Positions 52,364 through 62,758 are shown, numbered from the stretch's first letter. The stretch: DNA of 64,000 nucleotides from Shewanella loihica PV-4 (GCF_000016065.1 NC_009092.1:558001-622000), one strand, 5' to 3'. Notes: generated by a model from the letters alone, not told the origin. Numbers and translations are program-made.

Positions 52364-52642
52364 ATGAACAAGCTAACTAAAGTATCGCTAATCGCCTCTC
52401 TACTTGTAGGTGCTAGCTTCTCTGCCTCGGCAGATGACTTTATCCCAACAGATATCACCGCCAAGCTGGAGCGTCATTTGGCGACTCAGATGCAAGAGAT
52501 GATGGTGACTGCTCAGCAAGAACTGACACTTTCACTGCAGGCGCAGCTGTCAGAGTCGCTATTCGACACTAACCTTAAGCTGGCAGAAACGGCGACCAAG
52601 AGTGAAGAAGCACCGATGAAGAGTGCGATGGTTAAGGAATAA
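52364..52642 (+). CDS. Small exported protein, first gene of the PspC-like operon
   Basis: 92 residues from ATG 52364, preceded by a GGAAG ribosome site; longer readings run into the promoter. A signal peptide (MNKLTKVSLIASLLVGASFS) is followed by a mature part of about 68 residues that looks all-helical and amphipathic (ITAKLERHLATQMQEMMVTA, then QQELTLSLQAQLSESLFDTN), with no cysteine. I do not recognise a family. Position behind the sigma-54-type promoter and ahead of a PspC-like gene suggests an envelope-stress role; this is inference. Confidence 0.7.
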   Translation: MNKLTKVSLIASLLVGASFSASADDFIPTDITAKLERHLATQMQEMMVTAQQELTLSLQAQLSESLFDTNLKLAETATKSEEAPMKSAMVKE

Positions 52643-52678
52643 CTCTGGTAAAGGAATACCATAGTTTAGGGAATTATT

Positions 52679-52783
52679 ATGACTTATCTGTTTGAGTTGG
52701 CAGCACTGTTACTGCTCCCAGTATTGAGCTTCGCGCTCTGCGCAGCCTTAGTCTGTACCTTGAAATGGCATAAGGTGTTATAG
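52679..52783 (+). CDS. 34-residue membrane micropeptide
   Basis: ATG with a good AGGGA ribosome site six bases upstream, reading a single hydrophobic helix (FELAALLLLPVLSFALCAAL then VCTLKWHKVL) and ending in TAG. The basic C-terminal end suggests a one-pass inner-membrane peptide with N-out, C-in orientation. It lies 36 bp after the exported protein and 40 bp before the PspC-like gene, all on one strand. Too short for standard gene callers. Small hydrophobic partners are common in phage-shock operons. Confidence 0.6.
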   Translation: MTYLFELAALLLLPVLSFALCAALVCTLKWHKVL

Positions 52784-52823
52784 CCGGGGCTCATGAATTT
52801 GTTGATAGTGAAGGACAAGTATT

Positions 52824-53030
52824 ATGAATATCGATGATCTGGTAAGAAGGCTAAAAAATCCCCGCAGCATGGTGTGTGGTGTGGCGGCGATGACGGCAGA
52901 CAAATTTGCCTGGTCTTGCCTATGGACTCGCGTCGTGTGGGCCGTGGCAGCCTTTATGAATCCGGCCTTCGTCTTGTTAGTGTATTTTGTATTGGCACTC
53001 GTTCTGCCGAAATGGAAACCAGGCTACTAG
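52824..53030 (+). CDS. PspC-domain-like small membrane protein
   Basis: 68 residues. Opening NIDDLVRRLKNPRSMVCGVA, then TRVVWAVAAFMNPAFVLLVY and LALVLPKW, which follow the PspC domain pattern (R..GVaaG.A..f....R.vw.....f..lvY..l...lP). The usual PspC C-terminal cytoplasmic helix is absent, so this is a minimal version. PspC takes part in inner-membrane stress response with PspA/PspB (family knowledge). AAGGA ribosome site 8 bp ahead of the ATG. No pspA or pspF is in the window. Confidence 0.75.
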   Translation: MNIDDLVRRLKNPRSMVCGVAAMTADKFAWSCLWTRVVWAVAAFMNPAFVLLVYFVLALVLPKWKPGY

Positions 53031-53048
53031 CCGTTAGGAATTAAGAGC

Positions 53049-53408
53049 GTGAAGGGACGTACGAATTTACAAAAAGCGCTGGATATCTTGCTGGCCCTGG
53101 GTGTCATCCTTATAGTGGCTGCGGCGCTGATGATGCTGGGACATTACTTTGAAGCGCGTTGGTTTTATATCAGCCTGGAGTCGCCCCAGTGGATCGACAT
53201 AGGCTTGTGGAGTACGGCGCTGGTCAGTGCCCTGTTATTGATTCTGTTACTCTGGCTCACCCTGGCCTTTAGTTTTATCGCCCTGGTTTCTTCTTTTTGC
53301 GTGCTAAGCGCCATCGCCATGTTGTTTGCCGGCTTTTCGCTGTTTTGGCCGATTCTCCTATTACTACTGGCGGCCTGGGGCGTAGGTCAAGCTAGCCGGG
53401 TCGACTAG
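53049..53408 (+). CDS. Four-helix inner-membrane protein of unknown function
   Basis: 119 residues starting at GTG 53049, AGGAA ribosome site 8 bp upstream. About three to four hydrophobic segments (ILLALGVILIVAAALMML; STALVSALLLILLLWLTLAF; VLSAIAMLFAGFSLFWPILL) with little loop between. Last gene of the operon behind the sigma-54-type promoter, 18 bp after the PspC-like gene. No family recognised. Confidence 0.7.
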   Translation: MKGRTNLQKALDILLALGVILIVAAALMMLGHYFEARWFYISLESPQWIDIGLWSTALVSALLLILLLWLTLAFSFIALVSSFCVLSAIAMLFAGFSLFWPILLLLLAAWGVGQASRVD

Positions 53409-53423
53409 CCTGGCCCAATTTCT

Positions 53424-54161
53424 TTATCTGCTCAGGAAGGCGTTAAATTGCGCCTTGGCCTCATCGCTTTGCAACCGAACGGCAAACTCTTCCAACTCTT
53501 TTTGCATCTGCTCTCTGATAAGTTCGCTGTCGCCGCGTATTAGCCTGCGACTGGCTCTGAGTGCCTGAGGTGGCTTCTTCGCCAGCTTGATGCTTTGGCT
53601 CATGGCATGACTCATCAACTCATCGCTTGGCAGCAGATCGTTGATAAGCCCCATGGACAGGGCGCTCTGGGCATCGAAGGGCTCACCGAGCAGCAGCAAT
53701 TCGCTGGCCTTGGTTTGTCCGACCAGGCGGGGCAGTAGAAGGCTGGCACCGGCCTCGGGCACCAGCGCCAGATTGACGAAAGGTAGCTGAAACTTGGCGG
53801 TGTTATCGGCATATACCAGGTCGCAATGCAGCAGCAGAGTCGTGCCTATGCCGACCGCAGGACCGGCCACGGCGGCGACCAGAGGTTTAGTGAGATCCAG
53901 CAGGGTGAACAGGAACCTGACGGTAGGATGATTCTGTCCTAAGTCACTATTTTTTAAAAAGTCGGCAACATCGTTACCCGAGGTGAAACAATCGCCTTCG
54001 CCTTTGAGGAGAAAGGCGTTAATTCCGTTGTCTGACTCCCCTTGGATAAGGTATTCTGTGAGCCGAGCATACATCTCAAGGTTAAGCGCGTTGCGTTTGT
54101 CGGGGCGATTGATCGTGATGATGCGTACGCCCTGCTCATCCTGAAATTGAATGTTACTCAT
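53424..54161 (-). CDS. Enoyl-CoA hydratase/isomerase family protein
   Basis: 245 residues, crotonase fold. Oxyanion-hole segment FTSGNDVADFL and AAVAGPAVGIGTTLLLHCDL, followed by FQLPFVNLALVPEAGASLLL, which carries one of the two catalytic glutamates of hydratases (the PEAG Glu). The first glutamate seen in true hydratases is not obvious, so isomerase or other activity is possible. No fatty-acid genes are nearby. Converges on the small membrane-protein operon and is divergent from the copper chaperone. Confidence 0.85.
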   Translation of the reverse strand: MSNIQFQDEQGVRIITINRPDKRNALNLEMYARLTEYLIQGESDNGINAFLLKGEGDCFTSGNDVADFLKNSDLGQNHPTVRFLFTLLDLTKPLVAAVAGPAVGIGTTLLLHCDLVYADNTAKFQLPFVNLALVPEAGASLLLPRLVGQTKASELLLLGEPFDAQSALSMGLINDLLPSDELMSHAMSQSIKLAKKPPQALRASRRLIRGDSELIREQMQKELEEFAVRLQSDEAKAQFNAFLSR

Positions 54162-54210
54162 GGGTCAATAATCCTTATTTGGCAGATGGGTTAAAAAGGA
54201 GTTTAAGGCA

Positions 54211-54678
54211 TTGAAACAGATTTTCAAACACGCGTTTAATTTTGTCCTGCTATCATGCACTTCATTTTCCGTATTGGCAAACGTCATGTTTGTCGATGGC
54301 TATGTCAGGGCCATGCCGCCGAGCGTGCCCAATACCGCCGCCTATTTCACTCTGATGAACCATGGGCCCGAGGTCGATCTAGTAGGCGTTGACACAGAGG
54401 TAGCCGACGAGGCGCAGCTACACACTCTGGTGGAAGAAGAGGGCGTAGTGAAGATGCGCCAACTCCCCAAATTTACCCTGGCCAGCCACGCTAACCTGGA
54501 GCTCATGCCCTCGGGTAAGCACGTGATGCTGCTGGGTTTAAAAAAACCGCTGACGGAAGGACAGGAAGTGGTGTTAAGGCTAAAGTTTAGCGATGGCAGC
54601 GAGCAGCAGCTAACGCTGCCGGTGAGCAAGCAAGCGATAGCGACACAAGATGATGGCGAGCACCATCACCACCATTAA
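54211..54678 (+). CDS. PCu(A)C periplasmic copper chaperone
   Basis: 155 residues from a TTG start with a clear AAGGAG ribosome site 10 bp upstream, and a signal peptide (MKQIFKHAFNFVLLSCTSFS, end near VLA). The copper site is complete: H71-X10-M82-X21-H104-X-M106, exactly the PCu(A)C motif, so it should bind Cu(I) in the periplasm and deliver it to the CuA centre of cytochrome oxidase. An extra natural C-terminal run of five His (after DDGE) may add a Cu(II) site. DUF2333 and a barrel gene follow within a few bases. Confidence 0.92.
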   Translation: MKQIFKHAFNFVLLSCTSFSVLANVMFVDGYVRAMPPSVPNTAAYFTLMNHGPEVDLVGVDTEVADEAQLHTLVEEEGVVKMRQLPKFTLASHANLELMPSGKHVMLLGLKKPLTEGQEVVLRLKFSDGSEQQLTLPVSKQAIATQDDGEHHHHH

Positions 54679-54690
54679 TGGAGTAAGAGT

Positions 54691-55662
54691 ATGCAGGTAA
54701 CATGGAAACGGGTCAGCCTGGCGGCCGCCGTCTTATTTTTGATTGGCTACATCATCAGCGTATGGTGGAGCGTAGAGCCAGACAGCATAGAGCCCCATCA
54801 GCTCAATAATGAGACGGGCCATAAGATAGTGGGCTACGCGACCACTACCTCTCTGATTTTGACCATGGAAACCCTCCTCGATAAGAACGGTGGCTGGTTG
54901 TCGAACGATGTGATGCCTCCCTCGCTGTTTATGGATAACATGCCCGCCTTCGAGTTTGGCGCCATCGAGCAGGCGCGGGATCTGGCGCTGATCATGCGCA
55001 AGGAATTTAGCCGTTCCCAATCGCAGTCGACCGCCGACAAAGATCTGCTGGCGGCCCACTCTAAGCTGAATATCGAACACACCAGTTGGTTAGTGCCGAG
55101 CGCCGAGGGCGAGTATCGTGACGCCATCAAGCTACTCAAGCTTTATCGTGCCCGCATCGCCGACACCAATAATCCCGATGCTCAGTTCTATGCCCGCGCC
55201 GATAACCTCAACGAATGGCTCAAAGAGGTGCAGAAGCGCCTGGGTAGCATGTCTCAGCGCCTGTCTGCCAGTGTCGGCCAGGAGCGGATCAATACCGATC
55301 TCGCCGGTGACACTGAGGCCAGCCAGTCGACGCCTAATCTGGCCAGCCAGGAGATCAAGACCGGCTGGTGGCAGATAGACGATGTCTTCTATGAAACCCG
55401 CGGCGCCACCTGGGCACTGCTGAACTTCATGAAGGCTATTGAGGTGGATTTCGCCGACGTATTGAAGAAGAAAAATGCTGAGGTTAGCTTGCAGCAGATC
55501 ATTCGTGAGCTGGAAGAGACGCAGCAGCCTGTGTGGAGCCCGATCGTGTTGAACGGTTCAGGGTTTGGCATAGTGGCCAACCACTCGCTGGTGATGGCCA
55601 ATTATATTTCCCGCGCCAATGCCGCGGTGATCGATTTAACTAACTTATTGACTCAAGGCTAA
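54691..55662 (+). CDS. DUF2333 family protein
   Basis: 323 residues. One N-terminal transmembrane segment (SLAAAVLFLIGYIISVWWSV) followed by a mainly helical domain, with the family landmark GGWLSNDVMPPSLFMDNMPA near residue 70 and the helical TRGATWALLNFMKAIEVDFA near residue 240. This is the DUF2333 pattern; function unknown. It starts 12 bp after the copper chaperone gene and is followed 4 bp later by an outer-membrane barrel gene, so the three form an operon. Confidence 0.88.
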   Translation: MQVTWKRVSLAAAVLFLIGYIISVWWSVEPDSIEPHQLNNETGHKIVGYATTTSLILTMETLLDKNGGWLSNDVMPPSLFMDNMPAFEFGAIEQARDLALIMRKEFSRSQSQSTADKDLLAAHSKLNIEHTSWLVPSAEGEYRDAIKLLKLYRARIADTNNPDAQFYARADNLNEWLKEVQKRLGSMSQRLSASVGQERINTDLAGDTEASQSTPNLASQEIKTGWWQIDDVFYETRGATWALLNFMKAIEVDFADVLKKKNAEVSLQQIIRELEETQQPVWSPIVLNGSGFGIVANHSLVMANYISRANAAVIDLTNLLTQG

Positions 55663-55666
55663 TTAG

Positions 55667-56425
55667 ATGAAAAAAACACTACTTGCATGTGCTCTGCTCG
55701 GGTCTTTGGCAGCGACATCTGCACAGGCGGCTACTGTAGTTGGCTTCAAGGTGGGCGGCGACTACTGGAACGCCGACACCGAGGGTACTTTTGCTCAGAA
55801 GGGCCAGGCTCAACAGGAGTTTGATTACAGCTCTTCATCTCAGGGTAGTATCTGGGTCGCCGTCGAGCATCCGATTCCTTTAGTGCCTAACCTGAAGATC
55901 CGCGAAAACCGTCTGGATGCAGATGGCAAGGCGACTTTGACCGGCGACTGGACATTCGGCGATCGCGTATTTAGCGACGATGTGACCACGGCAAGCAACC
56001 TGAGCAATACCGATTTCGTGCTCTACTATGAGCTGCTGGATAACGACATAGTGGCACTGGATCTCGGCGCCGCCTACAAGAAGATGCATGGCTCTTTCCG
56101 CGTACATCAGATCTCGCCATCTGGCGTAGTAGGGGCTTACGCGCAGAAAGATCTTAGCGACGGCATCGTCATGGCTTACGCCAATGCCGAGGTGGGCATT
56201 CCAGGCCTGGGTCTGTATGGTTTTGCCGACGTGATGCAAGGCATAGACGAGAGCAGCGTCTACGACTATCAAGTGGGTCTGGGTTGGCAGTTTGACGGCG
56301 TGGCGCTAGACACCAAGGTACGTGTCGGTTACCGCGACTTTAACTTCGACGTGAACAACTTCGATGGTGTGACCGCCAACATGCAGTTCAAAGGCTATTT
56401 CGCCGGGGTTGAGCTGGTCTTCTAA
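55667..56425 (+). CDS. TIGR04219-type outer-membrane beta-barrel protein
   Basis: 252 residues with a signal peptide (MKKTLLACALLGSLAATSAQ). The mature protein is a small barrel with alternating strands: a start WNADTEGTFAQKGQAQQEFD, mid-strands and a C-terminal strand ending in LVF, the usual assembly signal. It fits the TIGR04219 family of gammaproteobacterial barrels with no known function. Third gene of the copper chaperone-DUF2333 operon; its stop is followed by a terminator. Confidence 0.88.
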   Translation: MKKTLLACALLGSLAATSAQAATVVGFKVGGDYWNADTEGTFAQKGQAQQEFDYSSSSQGSIWVAVEHPIPLVPNLKIRENRLDADGKATLTGDWTFGDRVFSDDVTTASNLSNTDFVLYYELLDNDIVALDLGAAYKKMHGSFRVHQISPSGVVGAYAQKDLSDGIVMAYANAEVGIPGLGLYGFADVMQGIDESSVYDYQVGLGWQFDGVALDTKVRVGYRDFNFDVNNFDGVTANMQFKGYFAGVELVF

Positions 56426-56443
56426 TTGCCCAGCTTAGCGATA

Positions 56444-56473
56444 TAAAAAAACCGCCATGATGGCGGTTTTTTT
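56444..56473. terminator. Bidirectional terminator
   Basis: AACCGCCA-TGA-TGGCGGTT with A run before and T run after, between the barrel gene and the converging tolC. Confidence 0.92.
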
Positions 56474-56492
56474 GTGGCTAAAGCCTGACGTC

Positions 56493-57818
56493 TTACTGAC
56501 TGACTTCAGGGGCCTTCAGGCCATTGTTGATGGCGATGACATCGTCTTCGCTCAGGGTGCCAGTCGCTTGTTTCAACGCCAAGATAGAGTTGATATAGCC
56601 ATAACGGGCATTAGAGAGCTGACGCTTAGAGTCATACAGGTCACGGGTACGGTTGAGTACGTCAACGATGGTACGGGTACCGACTTCGAAACCTGCCTGG
56701 GTCGCTTTCAGTGCACTCTCAGAAGAGATCACCGATTGCTCATAGGCGCGGATAGAGCTGATAGAGGCGCCAACGTTGTTGAAGTTGTTACGCACATCTT
56801 TCACTACCTTGCGGTAGGTCTGTTCCATCTTCTCGCTGGCTTCTACGTATTGGTATTGCGCCTGGTTAACCTTAGAGCTCACCTTAAAGCCTTCGAAGAT
56901 TGGCACGCTCAGGGTCAGACCCACGTTGGCGTTGTCGTAATCGCTCAGATCACCTGCCTGATTCTTCTGATTCAGGTTGGTGGTGTAACCGGCATTCAGG
57001 CTCAGAGACGGCATGTGGCCCGCCTTGTAGAGCGAGATGGTCTGCTGGGCGATATCTTTACCGATACGCGTGGTTAACAGATCCACACTGCTGGTCTCGG
57101 CCATCTTCAACCAGTCGTTTGGCATGGCTGGGGTTGGCGGTACCGCGGTGAAACGTGTGGTATCCAGAATGTCGATAGACTTGTGGTCTATGCCGGTGAT
57201 CTCTCTGAGGGCTTCGTAGCTGTTGATCAGCTGGTTTTCCGCCAGGATTTCCGATGCACGGGCCAAGTCATACTGGGCCTGAGCCTCGTGTACGTCGGTG
57301 ATCGCGGTGAGACCCACGGCAAAACGTTGCTTGGTCTGCTCGAGCTGACGCTCGATGGCACGCTTCTCGGCGCCCTTGAATTCATAGTTATCTTTCGCGG
57401 CTAAGACGTCGAAGTAGGCGCCTGTTACGCGAATGATGAGTGACTGAAGTGTCGAGGCATAGGCTGCATCGGCCTGTGACGCCGCAAGCTCTGCGAGGTC
57501 GAGTCCGACCCAGGCGCTGTGATCATAGATCACCTGCTTGAGTGACACTCCAGCATCGAGTCCGCTGTTGTACTTGTCATCATCAACATTGGTCCAGCTC
57601 TTTCCATAGCCTACGCTGGCGCTGATGGTAGGTAGCAAGGGGGCGCGGTTCTCTTCGATCTGCTCGTAGAGACGGTCGCGCTGCGCTTGTGCTTGGAGCG
57701 CAATAGGATCATTGGTAAGGGCCTGCTGATATATCTGCAGTAGATCGTCGGCATGCACGGCAGAAGTCGTTGCCGCGAGAGTCAACGCTGCACATAAGGT
57801 GCGGATCTTAAATTTCAT
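56493..57818 (-). CDS. tolC: TolC outer-membrane channel
   Basis: 441 residues from ATG 57818, which has an AAGGACAG ribosome site and gives the signal peptide MKFKIRTLCAALTLAATTSA; a longer reading begins at 57839. Two similar halves of the outer-membrane efflux family, with conserved DLLQIYQQALTNDPIALQAQ opening and GTRTIVDVLNRTRDLYDSKR in the second half. TolC trimers form the channel for tripartite efflux pumps and type I secretion. It is divergent from nudF, exactly as in E. coli. Likely partner for the type I secretion system earlier in the window, which lacks its own pore. Confidence 0.95.
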   Translation of the reverse strand: MKFKIRTLCAALTLAATTSAVHADDLLQIYQQALTNDPIALQAQAQRDRLYEQIEENRAPLLPTISASVGYGKSWTNVDDDKYNSGLDAGVSLKQVIYDHSAWVGLDLAELAASQADAAYASTLQSLIIRVTGAYFDVLAAKDNYEFKGAEKRAIERQLEQTKQRFAVGLTAITDVHEAQAQYDLARASEILAENQLINSYEALREITGIDHKSIDILDTTRFTAVPPTPAMPNDWLKMAETSSVDLLTTRIGKDIAQQTISLYKAGHMPSLSLNAGYTTNLNQKNQAGDLSDYDNANVGLTLSVPIFEGFKVSSKVNQAQYQYVEASEKMEQTYRKVVKDVRNNFNNVGASISSIRAYEQSVISSESALKATQAGFEVGTRTIVDVLNRTRDLYDSKRQLSNARYGYINSILALKQATGTLSEDDVIAINNGLKAPEVSQ

Positions 57819-57889
57819 TAGCTGTCCTTTTTTAGACATAAATACTCCGAGGCGGAGCCATTTACTTAATAAAGTTAAGTGATGCTTCA

Positions 57890-57937
57890 GCGCAAATCAT
57901 TTGCGCGAAGCGGTTTGCGCTTCCCGACGCTTCCCGA
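57890..57937. repeat. Overlapping inverted and direct repeats in the tolC-nudF gap
   Basis: GCGCAAAT-C-ATTTGCGC (57890-57906) overlaps a second hairpin GAAGCG-GTTTG-CGCTTC (57907-57923), which runs into a direct repeat CGCTTCCCGA x2 (57918-57937). No T tract. Lies about 75 bp upstream of tolC and about 165 bp from nudF. Confidence 0.7.
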
Positions 57938-58102
57938 TACATCTAAACTTATTAAGGTTAAGATATTAAGAAATTAACCATTTTTAAGTCAACTAGGAAG
58001 TGTAACAGTTTTTAACGGTAAGTCTGCATTTTTTAGTGGTCTACATGGTATATTGAGAGCCCTTGGAGATAAGCATTTACTAACTGAGTCGCGGGACGGG
58101 TA

Positions 58103-58711
58103 ATGAGTCAGAAATTCACCAATGAAGATGTACAGATGCTGGGAAAACGAACCCTTTTTCAGGGGTTCTTTCGTATGGAAGAGTACAGATTCAAACATAG
58201 GTTGTTTGCCGGTGGCTGGAGCCAGGAAGTGGTGCGTGAAGTGTTCGAGCGCGGCCATGCCGTGGTCGTGCTGCCCTATGACCCCGTGAGCGACAAGGTG
58301 GTGCTGATTGAGCAGATACGCATTCCCGTGGTGAATGCCGCAACCACCCCTTGGCTGCTGGAGTTTGTTGCCGGCATGATAGAGGAGGGTGAGAGTGCCG
58401 AGCAGGTGGCTCACCGTGAACTGCTCGAGGAGTCTGGCCTGGTGGCCAGCGAGATGCACTACATCAGCCAATATTTTTCCAGTCCCGGCGGCACCAGTGA
58501 GCGATTCGACTTCTACTGGGCCAGGGTTGATGCCAGTCAGGCCGATGGCCTGCATGGTCTGGATGATGAACATGAGGATATCAAGGTGCACGTGATGCCC
58601 CGTGAGGCAGCCTTTCAACTATTGCAGGATGGCACCATCAACAACGCCTCGACGGTGATTGGTCTGCAGTGGCTGCAGCTCAACTACCAAAGCTTAAGGG
58701 CCGCCAAGTGA
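58103..58711 (+). CDS. nudF: ADP-ribose pyrophosphatase
   Basis: 202 residues. The Nudix box is complete at 91-113 (G-x5-E-x7-REL-x-EE-x-GL: MIEEGESAEQVAHRELLEES). The enzyme splits ADP-ribose into AMP and ribose 5-phosphate in the cytoplasm. Divergent from tolC and first of a nudF-yqiB-cpdA-yqiA-parE block that matches E. coli gene order. Its stop overlaps the yqiB start. Confidence 0.95.
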   Translation: MSQKFTNEDVQMLGKRTLFQGFFRMEEYRFKHRLFAGGWSQEVVREVFERGHAVVVLPYDPVSDKVVLIEQIRIPVVNAATTPWLLEFVAGMIEEGESAEQVAHRELLEESGLVASEMHYISQYFSSPGGTSERFDFYWARVDASQADGLHGLDDEHEDIKVHVMPREAAFQLLQDGTINNASTVIGLQWLQLNYQSLRAAK

Positions 58712-59154
58712 GCCTGTCGTTAAATAAGCGCAAGCCGGACTATCAGGCAAATGTGAGTCGTTTTCTCGCCTTGTGTAGCCGGAACTACTTCAATATATTA
58801 CGCTGGCTGCCCGCGGGCTATGAGCAGGGGCAGTCCTGGCAGGTCGAGGGAGACTTCGGTTGCCTCGAGGTTAAGCTGCTGGAAAACACCCAATATACCC
58901 AATTAATTGAGATCTCCCGCCCGCTGAAAATCGCGCAATACGTTGATACACCTAAAGTTGTAGTGCGTGTTTACCATGACGCTAAATTAGCAGAAGTGTT
59001 AACTAGTCGACAGATTTATCGATTAAGACCAGTATATGATTATCCAAATATACGTATGTACCATAGAGACGAAAAGTATCAGGTAAATGCTTTTCTTGAA
59101 GAGTTACTCAAGATTGACAACCATGCCCGCATCATTTGTCAGTCCGAATCTTAG
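58708..59154 (+). CDS. yqiB: DUF1249 family protein YqiB
   Basis: 148 residues from GTG 58708, which overlaps the nudF stop as GTGA; a longer frame inside nudF is not used. Contains the family landmarks RFLALCSRNYFNILRWLP and VVVRVYHDAKLAEVLTSRQI, and ends IRMYHRDEKYQVNAFLEELL. Cytoplasmic protein of unknown function, conserved between nudF and cpdA in Enterobacterales and Shewanella. Confidence 0.9.
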   Translation: MSLSLNKRKPDYQANVSRFLALCSRNYFNILRWLPAGYEQGQSWQVEGDFGCLEVKLLENTQYTQLIEISRPLKIAQYVDTPKVVVRVYHDAKLAEVLTSRQIYRLRPVYDYPNIRMYHRDEKYQVNAFLEELLKIDNHARIICQSES

Positions 59155-59163
59155 GGTTTTAAT

Positions 59164-60003
59164 GTGCTAAAAGAGGCTATCTCTTATTCCATCGATCACG
59201 ATGAGAGCGTAAAGCTGGTCCAGGTGACGGACCCTCATCTTTTTGCTGATCCCGAGGCGCAACTGCTGGGTGTGAATACCGCACATAGCTTGGATGCTGT
59301 GTTGAACACCATTAAGGCCGTCGATTATCCGGCACATCTCTTATTGGCCACAGGCGACATTAGCCAAGATTATTCTAATCAGTCTTACCATAACTTCGTC
59401 GCCGCGATTGAAAAATTAAACCTTCCTTGTCACTACCTGCCGGGCAATCACGATGATCCGCGCATCATGCACCTGCATATGCAGGGCCCCAGTGTTTACG
59501 GCGATAGGCGGATCCTGGTGGGAAAGTGGCAAATCATCATGCTGGACTCCACCGTTAGGGGGAAGCCTGGCGGGCATATGGCCGACAGCGAGATGGAGCT
59601 TATCGAGGCGGCGGTGGCGGCCCATCCCGAGCTGTATACCCTGTTGGTGATGCATCACAATCCCATCCTGGTGGATTGTAAATGGCTGGATCAACACTGC
59701 ATGGACAATGGCGAGGCGTTTCTCGACAGAGTGACGGCCATGCCTCAGGTCAAGGGCCTGCTGTGGGGCCATGTGCATCAGAGCCTGGATCAGTTCTACC
59801 AGGGCAAGAGTGGCCCGGTGAAGTTGATGGCAACGCCTTCTACCTGCATCCAGTTTAAGCCCAAGTCTCCCTATTTCGCCCTCGATGCCCAGCAGCCAGG
59901 TTATCGCCTGCTGGAGTTAAAGCCAGACGGCAGCATACTAGCCAACGTTTACCGGGTGCCCGGCAACAAGTTTTCACCAGATCACGACTCCAGCGGTTAC
60001 TAG
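59164..60003 (+). CDS. cpdA: 3',5'-cyclic-AMP phosphodiesterase
   Basis: 279 residues from GTG 59164. Calcineurin-type metallophosphoesterase motifs in order: VTDPHLF, ATGDISQD, PGNHDDP, VMHHNP and WGHVHQ, which supply all dinuclear metal ligands. CpdA degrades cAMP and so tempers Crp signalling, which in Shewanella controls anaerobic respiration genes. Coupled to yqiB (9 bp gap). Full length compared with E. coli CpdA (275). Confidence 0.95.
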   Translation: MLKEAISYSIDHDESVKLVQVTDPHLFADPEAQLLGVNTAHSLDAVLNTIKAVDYPAHLLLATGDISQDYSNQSYHNFVAAIEKLNLPCHYLPGNHDDPRIMHLHMQGPSVYGDRRILVGKWQIIMLDSTVRGKPGGHMADSEMELIEAAVAAHPELYTLLVMHHNPILVDCKWLDQHCMDNGEAFLDRVTAMPQVKGLLWGHVHQSLDQFYQGKSGPVKLMATPSTCIQFKPKSPYFALDAQQPGYRLLELKPDGSILANVYRVPGNKFSPDHDSSGY

Positions 60004-60197
60004 GCGCTCATTTTGGTGAGCAGATAGCGAGCAGTTTGCTTGGCATTGGCGGGGTTAATATTTGGTTAATCGCCGCGCCGGTGTTAGCATCTGGATGCCC
60101 GATACTTGGCTGCAGATGTTAGGCGCAGAGCCAATCTGTCCGCTAAGCCGTCGTGTAGGGAACACATTGCCGTTTTATCATTCGCTGCCGAGGAAAT

Positions 60198-60776
60198 ATG
60201 CTGCTCTATATTCATGGATTCAATAGTTCACCGCACTCAGACAAAGGTGTGGTCACTGCCCAGTATATTGCCAAGCATTTTCCCGATATCAATTTCGTTC
60301 AGCCCCAACTCCCAGCCACGCCCAAGGCGGCCATGGCGCTATTGACAGATTTGGTCGAACAGGCGTTGGAGATGGGAGAAAGCCTGAGTTTCATCGGTTC
60401 ATCCCTCGGTGGCTATTTTGCCAGCTATCTGGCGGAGCGTTATGGTGGGCGCGCCGTGCTGGTGAACCCGGCGGTGAAACCCTTCGAGCTGTTTGATGAG
60501 TTCCTCGGTCCCCAGTACAATCCCTACACAGAAGAAGATTATCAAATTCTACCCGAGCACAAGTTAGAGGTGGCTAAGTACGATACCCCGGCCATCTCAC
60601 ATCCAGATCGCTTCTTGGTGCTGCTGCAGTCTGGGGATGAGGTGCTTGATTATCGGCAAGCCGTGAATAAATACCAATGTTGTCAGATGCTCATCGAGGC
60701 GGGTGGCGATCACAGCTTCGTCGGCTACCAGCAGCAGATGCCGGGGATCTGTGATTTCCTGTTTCTTGACAAATAG
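60198..60776 (+). CDS. yqiA: YqiA family esterase
   Basis: 192 residues. Alpha/beta hydrolase: LLYIHGFNSSPHSDKG with oxyanion region, nucleophile elbow GSSLGGY (Ser about residue 73), catalytic Asp in QSGDEVLDY, and His in GGDHSF. Acts on short-chain esters in vitro (family knowledge); physiological substrate unknown. It is 194 bp after cpdA; that gap contains no clear promoter or gene to my eye. Followed by parE. Confidence 0.92.
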   Translation: MLLYIHGFNSSPHSDKGVVTAQYIAKHFPDINFVQPQLPATPKAAMALLTDLVEQALEMGESLSFIGSSLGGYFASYLAERYGGRAVLVNPAVKPFELFDEFLGPQYNPYTEEDYQILPEHKLEVAKYDTPAISHPDRFLVLLQSGDEVLDYRQAVNKYQCCQMLIEAGGDHSFVGYQQQMPGICDFLFLDK

Positions 60777-60806
60777 ACATGTAGGGCCGCAACATGGCCT
60801 GAATAA

Positions 60807-62711
<1,905 letters not shown>

Positions 62712-62758
62712 CTATGTCATTAAAATAAAAAGACAAATCGTTAGACAAGCTTAATATA

